From positions 1,120,001-1,184,000 of the forward strand of contig NZ_CP019702.2 in assembly GCF_002005205.3 (NCBI RefSeq): 64,000 nt of DNA, in the 5' to 3' direction. The position numbers and the translations under genes are program-made. Below the pieces are notes generated by a model. That model saw only the letters and a list, made by a program, of their open reading frames with translations, had not been told where the DNA came from and did not search any database. Origin of the DNA: Rhizobium rhizogenes. GTDB lineage: Bacteria > Pseudomonadota > Alphaproteobacteria > Rhizobiales > Rhizobiaceae. The first letter of the stretch is position 1. Every line of letters starts with the position of its first letter. Shown here in pieces: positions 55,872 to 63,343 of the stretch.

Positions 55872-55900
55872 AGATGGGAATGGCCTGGCGCCGCGTCAAG
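55872..55900 (-). promoter_or_regulatory. RpoH (sigma32) promoter of hsp20
   Basis: On the minus strand CTTGAC (55895-55900) and CCATCT (55872-55877) are separated by 17 bases, matching the rhizobial RpoH consensus CTTGA-N15-18-CCATNT. The predicted start near 55865 gives a leader of about 96 bases containing the thermometer. Confidence 0.75.
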
Positions 55901-56034
55901 GGGTGGTCGCAACATGAACCATGGCTGAACATCCGGTTCCGGCATCGTTCAGTTTGAGCGCCATAAAACTGCGGTCATCGGAGACATGCTCCGTGGACAG
56001 AAGCAATAACGTCCCTTCTTCTTCTGTCTTACTC

Positions 56035-56078
56035 GCCGGAACCGCGACTGCTTTAACCGACGGTTCCGGCAATTTTTT
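56035..56078 (+). terminator. Terminator-like hairpin upstream of the lysophospholipase gene
   Basis: GCCGGAACCG (56035-56044) and CGGTTCCGGC (56061-56070) form a 10-bp perfect stem with a 16-base loop, followed by AATTTTTT. It lies 60 bases before the start of the rightward alpha/beta hydrolase gene. It may be an attenuator for that gene or the end of an unrecognised short transcript from about 55920. Confidence 0.7.
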
Positions 56079-56137
56079 CTTTGACCTTCCCGCGCCGCCG
56101 ACCTATCCGAAAAGAGTTGAAAAGCCGGAAAAGACCG

Positions 56138-57079
56138 ATGATCGAAGCCACATTGCGCGCCAGCGAAGACAACCCGGTTCCCGGCAACCATACCGTCGGC
56201 CATTTCACCGGCCATGGCGGCAAAAAGCTCCGATATGCGATCTTCCGTGCCAGCCGTCACATTGCCCGCGGGACGGTGGTTCTGCTGCACGGCAGGAACG
56301 AGTGTATCGAAAAATACTTCGAAACAGTCGCTGATCTGACGGCCATGGGCTTCTGGGTCGCAACCTTCGACATGCGTGGGCAGGGCGGTTCCGAGCGATT
56401 GCTGAAGAAGCCGGGAGCCGGGCATGTGCGGCGCTTTTCCGATTACCAGCGCGACATCAGCCTGTTTCTCGAGCAGGTGGTGCTGCCGGATACGCGGCTG
56501 CCATTCTTCATGATCGCGCATTCCACCGGCGCGCTTGCAGCACTTGCGGCGGCACCCGGCCTGTCCAACCGGATCGACCGTCTGGCGCTTTGTTCGCCCT
56601 TCATCCAGCTGGACAGCCAGCAATCGGTTCCTTCACCCGTCATCAAGCTGGTCGCGACGGCCTTAAGTCTTGTTGGCCTTGGAAGGATTCAACTTGGCAA
56701 GGATCAGCGCGAGCGGGATTTCGACGGCAATCCGCTGACTTCGGATGCAAAGCGCTTTGCGCGAAATCTGTCGCTGCACAGGCAGTTTCCGGAACTTTTC
56801 ATCGGCGCGCCGACGGCGCGATGGGTCTATGAGGCGCTGAAGACCATGGCGCGGGTGACCCGTCAGGATCATCTGACGAACATAACCATTCCGACTCTTA
56901 TTCTGGCGCCGATGCTGGATACGATCACGCCCTACAAGGCGCAGGAAGAACTGTCGCGCAATTTCCGGGCGGCACAGCTTCTTCCCGTCACCGGTGCACG
57001 CCATGAATTGCTGCATGAACGCGATGTTTTCCGCAAACAGGCCCTGGCAGCCATCGACGCATTTTTCGCGCCGGAGTGA
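56138..57079 (+). CDS. Alpha/beta hydrolase, lysophospholipase family
   Basis: A 313-residue PldB-like alpha/beta hydrolase. RGTVVLLHGRNECIEKYFETVADLTAMGFWVATFDMRGQGGSERL is the oxyanion-region segment. The nucleophile serine is in MIAHSTGALAAL, and the aspartate and histidine are expected in APMLDTITP and GARHELLHERD. No signal peptide is seen. The ATG at 56138 follows GGAAAAGACCG; the 19-codon extension upstream is unsupported. Substrate is probably a monoacylglycerol or lysophospholipid. Confidence 0.88.
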   Translation: MIEATLRASEDNPVPGNHTVGHFTGHGGKKLRYAIFRASRHIARGTVVLLHGRNECIEKYFETVADLTAMGFWVATFDMRGQGGSERLLKKPGAGHVRRFSDYQRDISLFLEQVVLPDTRLPFFMIAHSTGALAALAAAPGLSNRIDRLALCSPFIQLDSQQSVPSPVIKLVATALSLVGLGRIQLGKDQRERDFDGNPLTSDAKRFARNLSLHRQFPELFIGAPTARWVYEALKTMARVTRQDHLTNITIPTLILAPMLDTITPYKAQEELSRNFRAAQLLPVTGARHELLHERDVFRKQALAAIDAFFAPE

Positions 57080-57102
57080 GGCGGCCGCCGAGACGGTACG
57101 GC

Positions 57103-57879
57103 CTATAGTTTCGACAGAATCGCGAGCGCCTGTTCGTGCACGGCTTTGGAGCCGGCAGCCAGAATGCGGCCGCCATTTTCGGGACGTCCGCCATCCCAGG
57201 TGGTCATGATACCGCCGGCCTGCTCGATGACCGGAATGAGCGCACCGACATCGTAGGGTTTCAGACCGGATTCGATCACCAGGTCGACATGGCCGGCTGC
57301 AAGCAGGCAATAGGCATAACAATCCACGCCGTAACGGAAAAGCCGGACTTGATCCTGCACCTTGTCATAAAAGGGCTTTTCTTCCGCTGTGAAGATGTGC
57401 GGAGTTGTGGTGAACAGCACCGCATCCGACAGAGAGGCGCAATCGCGTGTGCGGATCTTTCGCTCGCCGTCGGGTCCGAAATACCATGCGGCCTCGCCAT
57501 CGGCGAAGTAGCGCTCTTTCGTGAAGGGTTGGTCCATGATGCCCATGGTGGCGCGGCCGGCCGACTGGAAACCGATCAGCGTTCCCCAGACCGGTACACC
57601 GGAAATGAAGGCGCGTGTGCCGTCGATCGGATCGATGACCCAGATGTGGTCGCGGTCAAGGCCGACATTGCCATGTTCTTCGCCAAGAATGCCGTGCTGC
57701 GGGAAGCGCGCCTCGATGAGCGCCCGAATAGCGCTCTCAGCCGCCTGGTCACCCTCCGTCACCGGATCATAGCCGCCATCCTGCTTGTTGGTGACGGCAA
57801 TGCCCGTACGAAAGCGGGGAAGCGTTTCAGCACTGGCTGCATCGGCGAGTTTGAAGAAGAAATCCCGGTCGGGCAGCAT
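57103..57879 (-). CDS. hisN: Histidinol-phosphatase HisN (inositol monophosphatase family)
   Basis: A 258-residue metal-dependent phosphatase of the IMPase fold. Motifs are DPVTEGDQAAESAIRALIEARFPQHGILGEEHG (first metal glutamate), VIDPIDGTRAFISG (second metal site) and GLKPYDVGALIPVIEQAGG. The FISGVPVWGTLIG stretch is typical of the HisN branch that dephosphorylates L-histidinol phosphate in alphaproteobacteria. The start at 57879 begins MLPDRDFFFKLADAAS; an upstream 26-codon extension is unsupported. Confidence 0.87.
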   Translation of the reverse strand: MLPDRDFFFKLADAASAETLPRFRTGIAVTNKQDGGYDPVTEGDQAAESAIRALIEARFPQHGILGEEHGNVGLDRDHIWVIDPIDGTRAFISGVPVWGTLIGFQSAGRATMGIMDQPFTKERYFADGEAAWYFGPDGERKIRTRDCASLSDAVLFTTTPHIFTAEEKPFYDKVQDQVRLFRYGVDCYAYCLLAAGHVDLVIESGLKPYDVGALIPVIEQAGGIMTTWDGGRPENGGRILAAGSKAVHEQALAILSKL

Positions 57880-58062
57880 GCGAAACCTCGTTGCCTGAAT
57901 TAGATGGCCTGAATTGCGTGGCGAAATGCATAGACCGGAATCACATCCGCCGTCCACTCATACGGGTGCCGGAGCCAAGGTTTCCATATTTTTGGCACAA
58001 GCCTAAAAAATATGCATAAAATAAAATGATTGACAATTGTGCATATACTGCGTAGCGTGACC

Positions 58063-58139
58063 CTGCAGTCTTTGACTGTAAATACCCTCCTTGGGTGTTT
58101 CCTCCCTAGACTTGACCGCGCCAAGGCGCGGTTTTTTTT
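58063..58139 (+). ncRNA. Trans-acting sRNA, alpha-r8 (MmgR-like) family
   Basis: A TTGACA box at 58030-58035 with TAGCGT at 58053-58058 (17-base spacer) predicts a start near 58063. The RNA then has hairpin CAGTC-TTT-GACTG, a short ACCC-TCCTT-GGGT hairpin, a single-stranded TTTCCTCCCT stretch, and the terminator ACCGCGC-CAAG-GCGCGGT followed by T residues. The total of about 77 bases, the order of elements and the UUUCCUCCCU core match the rhizobial alpha-r8 family whose S. meliloti member MmgR limits polyhydroxybutyrate. The core can pair with Shine-Dalgarno sequences. Confidence 0.75.
58114..58138 (+). terminator. Intrinsic terminator of the sRNA
   Basis: ACCGCGC and GCGCGGT form a 7-bp perfect stem around CAAG, directly followed by a run of T residues. 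It is strong and oriented rightward. Confidence 0.9.
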
Positions 58140-58197
58140 GCCCGGCGCGCGGCCAGCGAGACGGAAAGAAGGGCCGAAAAATCGGGTAGTTTTCGAT

Positions 58198-59082
58198 TTA
58201 CTCGGCGGCGAGCGAGGTTTCGATTGCGTATTCCGAAACAAAGGCCCCGAGCTGGCGCATGAAGATTTCCAGCGAGGCCTGAATGGCCGGGAAATCGGCT
58301 TTCTTCGTCAGTGTCTTTTCATCGACGTAGAGGGCCCGGTTGATCTCGATCTGCAGCGCATGGAGGGATCGGATCGGACGCCCGTAATGTTCGGTGATGA
58401 AGCCGCCGGCATAGGGCTTGTTGTAGACCGCGACGAAGCCCAGTTCTTCGAGGAAATGCAGGGCGGCGCGGGAGACTTCCTGGGAAGCGCTGGTTCCGTA
58501 GCGATCGCCGATGATCACATCCGGCCTGAGATTGGAGCCGGCAACGCGGATATTGCCGGGCATGGAATGGCAATCGATCAGTACCGCCATGCCGAAATGG
58601 GCATGGGTGCGTGACAGGAGCCGGCGCAGACAGGCATGATAAGGCTTGTAGATCGTCTCGATCCGCGAAAGCGCTTCATCGACCGGCAGGCGGTGGGCAT
58701 AGATGTCCATATTCTCGGCGACAATGCGCGGCACGGTCCCAAGGCCGCCGGCAACCCGCATCGAGCCGATATTCGCATAAGGTGGCAGGGTGCCCTCGAA
58801 CATGCGCGGGTCGAGTTCATAGGGTTCGCGATTGACGTCGAGATAGGCGCGCGGAAAGTTGGCTTTCAATAACGGCGCGCCGATCTCGGGTGCGGCTGCG
58901 AAAAGCTCGTCGACGAAATGGTCTTCCGAACGCCGGATTTCATGCGAATCAAGCCGTGCCGATTCGAGGAAGGAGATGGGATAGCAGCGGCCGCTATGGG
59001 GCGAATTATAGACGAATGGCAGGGTCTGAACGGCAGGTTCCGTTACTTCGAACAGCTCATATTCACCCGTTACCCAGTCCAT
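58198..59082 (-). CDS. N-formylglutamate amidohydrolase family protein
   Basis: A 294-residue member of the N-formylglutamate amidohydrolase family, distinct from hutG (4354-5157). Motifs are FVYNSPHSGRCYP, RSEDHFVDELFAAAPEIGAPLLKANFPRAYLDVNREPYELDP, VLIDCHSMPG and LQIEINRALYVDE. It lies outside the hut operon, and its substrate may be another N-formyl or amide compound. It is flanked by the alpha-r8 sRNA and cpdR. Confidence 0.85.
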   Translation of the reverse strand: MDWVTGEYELFEVTEPAVQTLPFVYNSPHSGRCYPISFLESARLDSHEIRRSEDHFVDELFAAAPEIGAPLLKANFPRAYLDVNREPYELDPRMFEGTLPPYANIGSMRVAGGLGTVPRIVAENMDIYAHRLPVDEALSRIETIYKPYHACLRRLLSRTHAHFGMAVLIDCHSMPGNIRVAGSNLRPDVIIGDRYGTSASQEVSRAALHFLEELGFVAVYNKPYAGGFITEHYGRPIRSLHALQIEINRALYVDEKTLTKKADFPAIQASLEIFMRQLGAFVSEYAIETSLAAE

Positions 59083-59264
59083 TCAGGCCCATTTACCATG
59101 TCGCAAACTATCAGGATGTTCATGTTGCCAGTTACGGTGCGGCAAGTCCATACTATCGCCAAAGCAGCGCTATACCGATTCACGCGTTCACATGATATTT
59201 ACCGTGAAAATCCTATAATCGGGCTAGGGTATTCCAAACATTGAGCAGTTACGGTCACTTAACC

Positions 59265-59627
59265 ATGAATCAGAAAATTCTTCTCGCTGAAGACGACAAT
59301 GATATGCGCCGCTTTCTCGTCAAGGCGCTGGAAAAAGCCGGTTACAAGGTTTCTTCCTTCGACAATGGCGCAAGCGCCTACGACCGGCTGCGCGAGGAGC
59401 CCTTTTCGCTTCTGTTGACCGATATCGTCATGCCCGAAATGGATGGCATCGAGCTGGCGCGACGCGCGACCGAACTCGACCCTGACCTGAAAGTCATGTT
59501 CATCACCGGCTTTGCAGCGGTTGCGCTGAATGCCGATTCGAAGGCTCCGAAGGACGCCAAGGTGCTTTCCAAGCCGTTCCATCTGCGCGATCTGGTGGAT
59601 GAGGTCAACAAACTCCTTGTGGCGTAA
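59265..59627 (+). CDS. cpdR: Single-domain response regulator CpdR
   Basis: A 120-residue stand-alone receiver: MNQKILLAEDDNDMRRFLVKALEKAGY, phosphoacceptor aspartate in LLLTDIVMPEMDG, conserved threonine in FITGFA and lysine in VLSKPF. It matches CpdR, which in Caulobacter and Sinorhizobium, when unphosphorylated, directs ClpXP to degrade cell-cycle regulators and is controlled by the CckA-ChpT relay. A TTG eight codons upstream is an alternative start; no strong ribosome site is seen for either. Confidence 0.9.
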   Translation: MNQKILLAEDDNDMRRFLVKALEKAGYKVSSFDNGASAYDRLREEPFSLLLTDIVMPEMDGIELARRATELDPDLKVMFITGFAAVALNADSKAPKDAKVLSKPFHLRDLVDEVNKLLVA

Positions 59628-59666
59628 GGCCTCTCAAAAAACCTTCACAAAACCGAAAAAAAGCAG

Positions 59667-59696
59667 TTGACGCATGAACCGGTTTTGTGGTCTATC
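59667..59696 (+). promoter_or_regulatory. Promoter of tRNA-Val
   Basis: TTGACG (59667-59672) is followed at 17-18 bases by a CTAT-type -10 (59691-59696, TCTATC), the form common at alphaproteobacterial stable-RNA genes. The start would be about six bases before the tRNA. Confidence 0.55.
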
Positions 59697-59708
59697 CGCC
59701 GCCACGGA

Positions 59709-59783
<75 letters not shown>

Positions 59784-59801
59784 TCCGAATTCTTGAGTAT
59801 C

Positions 59802-59832
59802 AAGGCCTTGCGAAAGATCGCAGGGCCTTTTT
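59802..59832 (+). terminator. Terminator after tRNA-Val
   Basis: A 12-bp stem (AAGGCCTTGCGA / TCGCAGGGCCTT, one G-T wobble) with loop AAGA ends in a T run. It is the clear end of the tRNA transcript. Confidence 0.92.
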
Positions 59833-59999
59833 ACATTTTGGCCTTGCGATTTGGCGATCTGCCGAAACCGCTTTCCGCAACGCTCAATCCAGTGCCTGCG
59901 GTCCAAAAGCTGGTTACGGGCAATAATAAATTACAAATTCCCTATTGCAGGTCACTCATGCCGAAGCCTAGATTTTCCAGGGGGAGAAATGAGAGAGCA

Positions 60000-60068
60000 A
60001 TGTCGACCCTTGGTAGCCTCATATCCCTTGTTGTCCTTGCAATGGGCATTTTCGCCTCTTATCGATGA
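60000..60068 (+). CDS. Micro-ORF encoding a 22-aa single-pass membrane peptide
   Basis: ATG at 60000 opens a 22-codon frame, MSTLGSLISLVVLAMGIFASYR, consisting of one hydrophobic helix ending in a positively charged tail. GGGGGAG lies about 11 bases upstream and GAGAG nearer. It ends 47 bases before the acyl carrier protein gene. A longer frame through this region lacks a ribosome site. Function unknown; a real peptide is suggested by its ribosome site, all-hydrophobic content and the similar micro-ORF on the other side of the ACP gene. Confidence 0.45.
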   Translation: MSTLGSLISLVVLAMGIFASYR

Positions 60069-60115
60069 ATGTCTGATAACGTCAGCAGGGAAAACAGGAA
60101 ATCGGAGCCGAGATA

Positions 60116-60379
60116 GTGAGTTCGATCCCAACAGATACCGCAATATCCGAGATAAGAAACCGGGTGATAAAAATCATCAGCGAGCAGCTCGGAATAGCGG
60201 ATGACAAAATAGTCGATACAGCAAATTTTTCCGAAGATCTGAATGCCGATTCACTTGAGGTCGTTCAGATCGTCATGGAGATCGAAGAGGAATTTGGCAT
60301 CGAAATTCCCGATGCTGCCGCAGACAGCCTCTCCACTGTCGGTGATGCCATTCGCTTCATTCAGCTGGCAACAACTTAA
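60116..60379 (+). CDS. Acyl carrier protein (divergent paralogue)
   Basis: An 87-residue ACP starting at GTG (60116, GGAG upstream). The phosphopantetheine serine is in LNADSLEVVQIVMEIEEEFGIEIPDAAADSLSTVGDAIRFI, the canonical DSL helix-II motif. The isolated position and divergent N-terminus suggest a dedicated ACP rather than the housekeeping AcpP, which is normally beside fabF/fabD. It sits between two micro-ORFs that encode single-helix peptides. Confidence 0.9.
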   Translation: MSSIPTDTAISEIRNRVIKIISEQLGIADDKIVDTANFSEDLNADSLEVVQIVMEIEEEFGIEIPDAAADSLSTVGDAIRFIQLATT

Positions 60380-60405
60380 CCCGATCCGGAAAGGGCGCGT
60401 TCGAC

Positions 60406-60501
60406 ATGGCGGTAATCCATTCCTTCATGTACGTCCTTCCCGCCCTTGTCGGCGCTTACGCCCTCTACAAATTCATCCTTTATCTGATCGGTGCCGATTA
60501 G
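60406..60501 (+). CDS. Micro-ORF encoding a 31-aa membrane peptide
   Basis: ATG at 60406, 26 bases after the ACP stop, opens a 31-codon frame whose product is MAVIHSFMYVLPALVGAYAL followed by YKFILYLIGAD. It is almost wholly hydrophobic with aromatic belts at both ends, resembling a single transmembrane helix. GGAAAGG lies about 12 bases upstream. No family is recognised. Confidence 0.45.
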   Translation: MAVIHSFMYVLPALVGAYALYKFILYLIGAD

Positions 60502-60664
60502 GCGCCGTTCACCGCTTCCGTGCCTCTTGTCCGTGTTTGTGTTCAGGCTCTCTGCCGGCCTTCATTCGCGTCCCCCTGCATGAGATTGAAATAAATTTCA
60601 CGTAGTAAAATAAAATTCAAACAGCATTGACGGTCGCTCTGTTTCCGGCTATCTCATTCCTCAT

Positions 60665-60695
60665 GCAATAAATTACAAAGTCTAAAATTTATTGC
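60665..60695. promoter_or_regulatory. Candidate operator upstream of the sugar ABC operon
   Basis: GCAATAAAT (60665-60673) and ATTTATTGC (60687-60695) are a perfect 9-bp inverted repeat with a 13-base spacer, 31 bases before the binding-protein start. A TTGACG box (60629-60634) with TATCTC 17 bases downstream precedes it, so a repressor here could block transcription. The regulator gene is not in the window. Confidence 0.5.
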
Positions 60696-60725
60696 GGACT
60701 AAGTCATTGTCCTTGGGAGGGGAAT

Positions 60726-61739
60726 ATGTTGGCTTTTCTGAAATCGACCGCTGCCGCGGGTGTTCTTGCCGTGGCGATTTCCGCTGGCGCAGCCTCGCCG
60801 GCCGCCGCTGCGGGCAAATTCGCCTGTGAACCGGGTGAGACCTATGTGATGAACGTCATGGTTTCCAGTCACCCCTATTGGGTGCCCGTTTTTGAAGGGT
60901 TCAAGCAGGCCGCCAAGGCGCTTGGCTGCGAAGCCGTTTTCACCGGCACGCCAGAATATGACATCACCAAGCAGATCGCGTCCTTCGAGCAGGAGCTGGT
61001 GAAGAAGCCGAAAGGCATCCTGCTGCACCCGATGCAGGCCGACCCCTTCATCGAGCCCATCAACAAGGCGATTGCGTCAGGAGTTTCCGTGACGACCTTT
61101 GCGGCGGATTCTCCGAAGTCGAAACGCACCGCCTATATTACCTCGGACAATGTCGCCGAGGCGAAATTCGCAGCGGAAGAGATCATCAAGAAGCTCGGCG
61201 AAAAGGGTGAATATGCCGTTCTGGAAAATCCGGGCCAGAGCAATCACGACCTGCGCGTCACCGCTCTCATCGATTATATGGAGCGCACCCATCCGCAGAT
61301 GAAGCTGGTCGGCCGGCAGGCAACCAATCAGGATTCGAACCTTGCCTATCAGGCCGTCGGCGCGTTGCTGCAGGCCAACCCCAATCTTGGTGCATTGTGG
61401 ATTCCTGAAGCCGGTTCCGCCGAGGGCGCAACGGCTGCGGTTCTCGAGGCAAAAAAGAAAGTGCTCATCCTGCACGCGGATATTACCCCGGCCACGCTGG
61501 AGCATATCAAGCAGGGCAATATCTATATGTCCATCAACCCGAACCAGGGCGTTCAGGGCTTCATGGGTTTCATGAACACGTTCCTGGGCGCGCATTCGGA
61601 CCTGATCGACCCGTTCAACGACTACAAGGTTTCCGGCTTCAACCCGATGCAGGTTCCTTCGATGGACAATGGCTTCGCCGTGATCACCAAGGCCAATGCC
61701 GCTTCCTTCGATCTCAACGAATATATGAAGGGACGCTGA
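60726..61739 (+). CDS. CUT2-type sugar ABC transporter substrate-binding protein
   Basis: A 337-residue periplasmic binding protein of the ribose/xylose-type family. The signal peptide is MLAFLKSTAAAGVLAVAISAGAASPAAAA. Family segments are SSHPYWVPVFEGFKQAAKALG, GILLHPMQADPFIEPINKAIASGVSVTTFAADSP and ENPGQSNHDLRVTALIDYMER. The sugar is not identifiable. GGGAGGGGAAT gives a strong ribosome site. It is followed by ATPase and permease genes. Confidence 0.9.
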   Translation: MLAFLKSTAAAGVLAVAISAGAASPAAAAGKFACEPGETYVMNVMVSSHPYWVPVFEGFKQAAKALGCEAVFTGTPEYDITKQIASFEQELVKKPKGILLHPMQADPFIEPINKAIASGVSVTTFAADSPKSKRTAYITSDNVAEAKFAAEEIIKKLGEKGEYAVLENPGQSNHDLRVTALIDYMERTHPQMKLVGRQATNQDSNLAYQAVGALLQANPNLGALWIPEAGSAEGATAAVLEAKKKVLILHADITPATLEHIKQGNIYMSINPNQGVQGFMGFMNTFLGAHSDLIDPFNDYKVSGFNPMQVPSMDNGFAVITKANAASFDLNEYMKGR

Positions 61740-61811
61740 CGCGCCGCTGTGGAACCGGCGAGGGTTGTGCCTCGCCGGCCACGAGGAAGAAGCAGGTTCG
61801 GGAGGAGCGTT

Positions 61812-63332
61812 ATGGGCGAGGTTGTCCTCAACATGACGAATGTTCACAAGGCGTTCGGTCCCGTGCGGGCGTTGCGCGATGCCGCGCTCGAACTGCGGCG
61901 CGGCGAGATTCACGCACTGGCGGGTGAAAACGGTGCCGGCAAGTCGACGTTGATGCATATCATCGATGGCATTCTGCAGCCGGATGGCGGGGAGATCCTG
62001 CTTGATGGCAAGCCGGTCCGCATATCGTCGCCCAATGCGGCGAACCGGCTCGGCATTGGTTTTGTCCATCAGGAGATTGCGCTTTGCCCGGAAATCTCGG
62101 TCGCTGAAAACATGTTCATGTCGGAGACCGGCCGGAGCCGTTCCTTGTTCATGAATTATCGCGGCCTCGAAAAGCGGGCGGCAGCCATTCTGCGGGAAAT
62201 CGGCGATATCGACCCCGCCAGCCGCGCCGGCGATCTGTCGATTTCGCAGCAGCAGATCGTCGAGATCGCCAAGGCACTGACGCTGGACTGCCGTATCCTG
62301 ATCCTCGATGAGCCGACGGCGGCCTTGACTGAAACCGAAGCCCAGACCCTTTTCAGGATCATGCACCGGCTGGCGGAACGGGGCATTGCCATCATCTATA
62401 TCTCGCACCGCATGGCGGAGATTTTCGAGCATTGCGACCGGATCACTGTCATGCGTGACGGCTGCCACATCAGGACGGCGAATATCGCGGAAATCTCTCC
62501 GGAGGAGGTCGTCAACAGCATGGTGGGGCGCGTTCTCGACAAGCTCTATCCGCCGAAACTCTCGGACGATGAAAAATCTGATGACGTCATTCTCTCGGTT
62601 CGCGGGCTGAACGAAGGAAAGCGCGTTTTCGATGTCGATTTCGATCTGCGACGCGGCGAAATCCTCGGTCTCGCCGGCCTGATCGGCGCGGGCCGAAGTG
62701 AAATCGCCCGGGCAGTCTGCCGATTGGAAGGGAAACCGAAAGGCGAGGTTACGCTGCGCGGCCGAACGCTAAGGCTCAGGGATTATCGCGACAGCATCCG
62801 GCAGGGGCTGGTTTATCTTTCCGAAGACCGCAAGGGAGACGGGTTGTTCCTCAATATGTCCATCGCCGCCAATGTCTCGGCGCTCGATGTCGGCAGGATA
62901 TCGAACGGCATGGGTTTCATCGAGCGACGCAGGGAAATGAAGCGTGCCGATGAGCTCGGCAAGCGGCTGAAATTGCGGGCGAACAGCGTTGGCGATGCCG
63001 TATCGACCTTAAGCGGCGGCAATCAGCAGAAGGTGGCGTTGGCAAAGATGCTGTCGGTGGAACCCGAGGTCATCTTTCTTGATGAGCCGACACGCGGGGT
63101 GGATGTGGGCGCGAAGGCCGAAATCCACCGCCAGATCAGGGAGCTGGCGCGCGAGGGAGTCGGGGTCGTGGTCATATCTTCGGAACTGCCGGAGTTGATC
63201 GGCGTCAGCGACCGCGTGCTGGTCGTGCGTGAGGGGCGGATTACGGGTGAGGTCGAGGGCGACGACATGACGGAGGAAAAGATCATGCAGCTTGCATCGA
63301 TCAATATTGTGCAGAGCCCGGCCGGGGCCTGA
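61812..63332 (+). CDS. CUT2-type sugar ABC transporter ATPase (RbsA-like)
   Basis: A 506-residue duplicated ATPase. The first half has Walker A GENGAGKST, signature LSISQQQIVEIAKAL and Walker B ILILDEPTAALTE. The second half has the usual degenerate P-loop (GLIGAGRSEIARA, no lysine), signature LSGGNQQKVALAKML and VIFLDEPTRGVDVGAK. This layout is standard for RbsA/XylG/MglA proteins. The ATG at 61812 follows GGGAGGAG. Confidence 0.93.
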   Translation: MGEVVLNMTNVHKAFGPVRALRDAALELRRGEIHALAGENGAGKSTLMHIIDGILQPDGGEILLDGKPVRISSPNAANRLGIGFVHQEIALCPEISVAENMFMSETGRSRSLFMNYRGLEKRAAAILREIGDIDPASRAGDLSISQQQIVEIAKALTLDCRILILDEPTAALTETEAQTLFRIMHRLAERGIAIIYISHRMAEIFEHCDRITVMRDGCHIRTANIAEISPEEVVNSMVGRVLDKLYPPKLSDDEKSDDVILSVRGLNEGKRVFDVDFDLRRGEILGLAGLIGAGRSEIARAVCRLEGKPKGEVTLRGRTLRLRDYRDSIRQGLVYLSEDRKGDGLFLNMSIAANVSALDVGRISNGMGFIERRREMKRADELGKRLKLRANSVGDAVSTLSGGNQQKVALAKMLSVEPEVIFLDEPTRGVDVGAKAEIHRQIRELAREGVGVVVISSELPELIGVSDRVLVVREGRITGEVEGDDMTEEKIMQLASINIVQSPAGA

Positions 63333-63343
63333 GGGAGCGGGAA

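Larger units (their letters stand above)
57880..58197. other. Intergenic region with an sRNA gene
   Basis: A stretch of 318 bases between hisN and the N-formylglutamate amidohydrolase gene. It holds the sRNA promoter and sRNA listed next. The remainder, including an open frame crossing 58030-58614 antisense to the amidohydrolase, shows nothing convincing. Confidence 0.65.

Noticed and set aside
58030..58614. A 194-codon rightward frame overlapping the sRNA and the amidohydrolase
   Set aside because: It runs through the sRNA terminator and antisense to a conserved gene, has no ribosome site and no recognisable domain.
61812..63332. Loss of the P-loop lysine in the second half of the RbsA-like ATPase as a novelty
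   Set aside because: A degenerate second nucleotide-binding site is the normal state for CUT2 ATPases such as RbsA and MglA.
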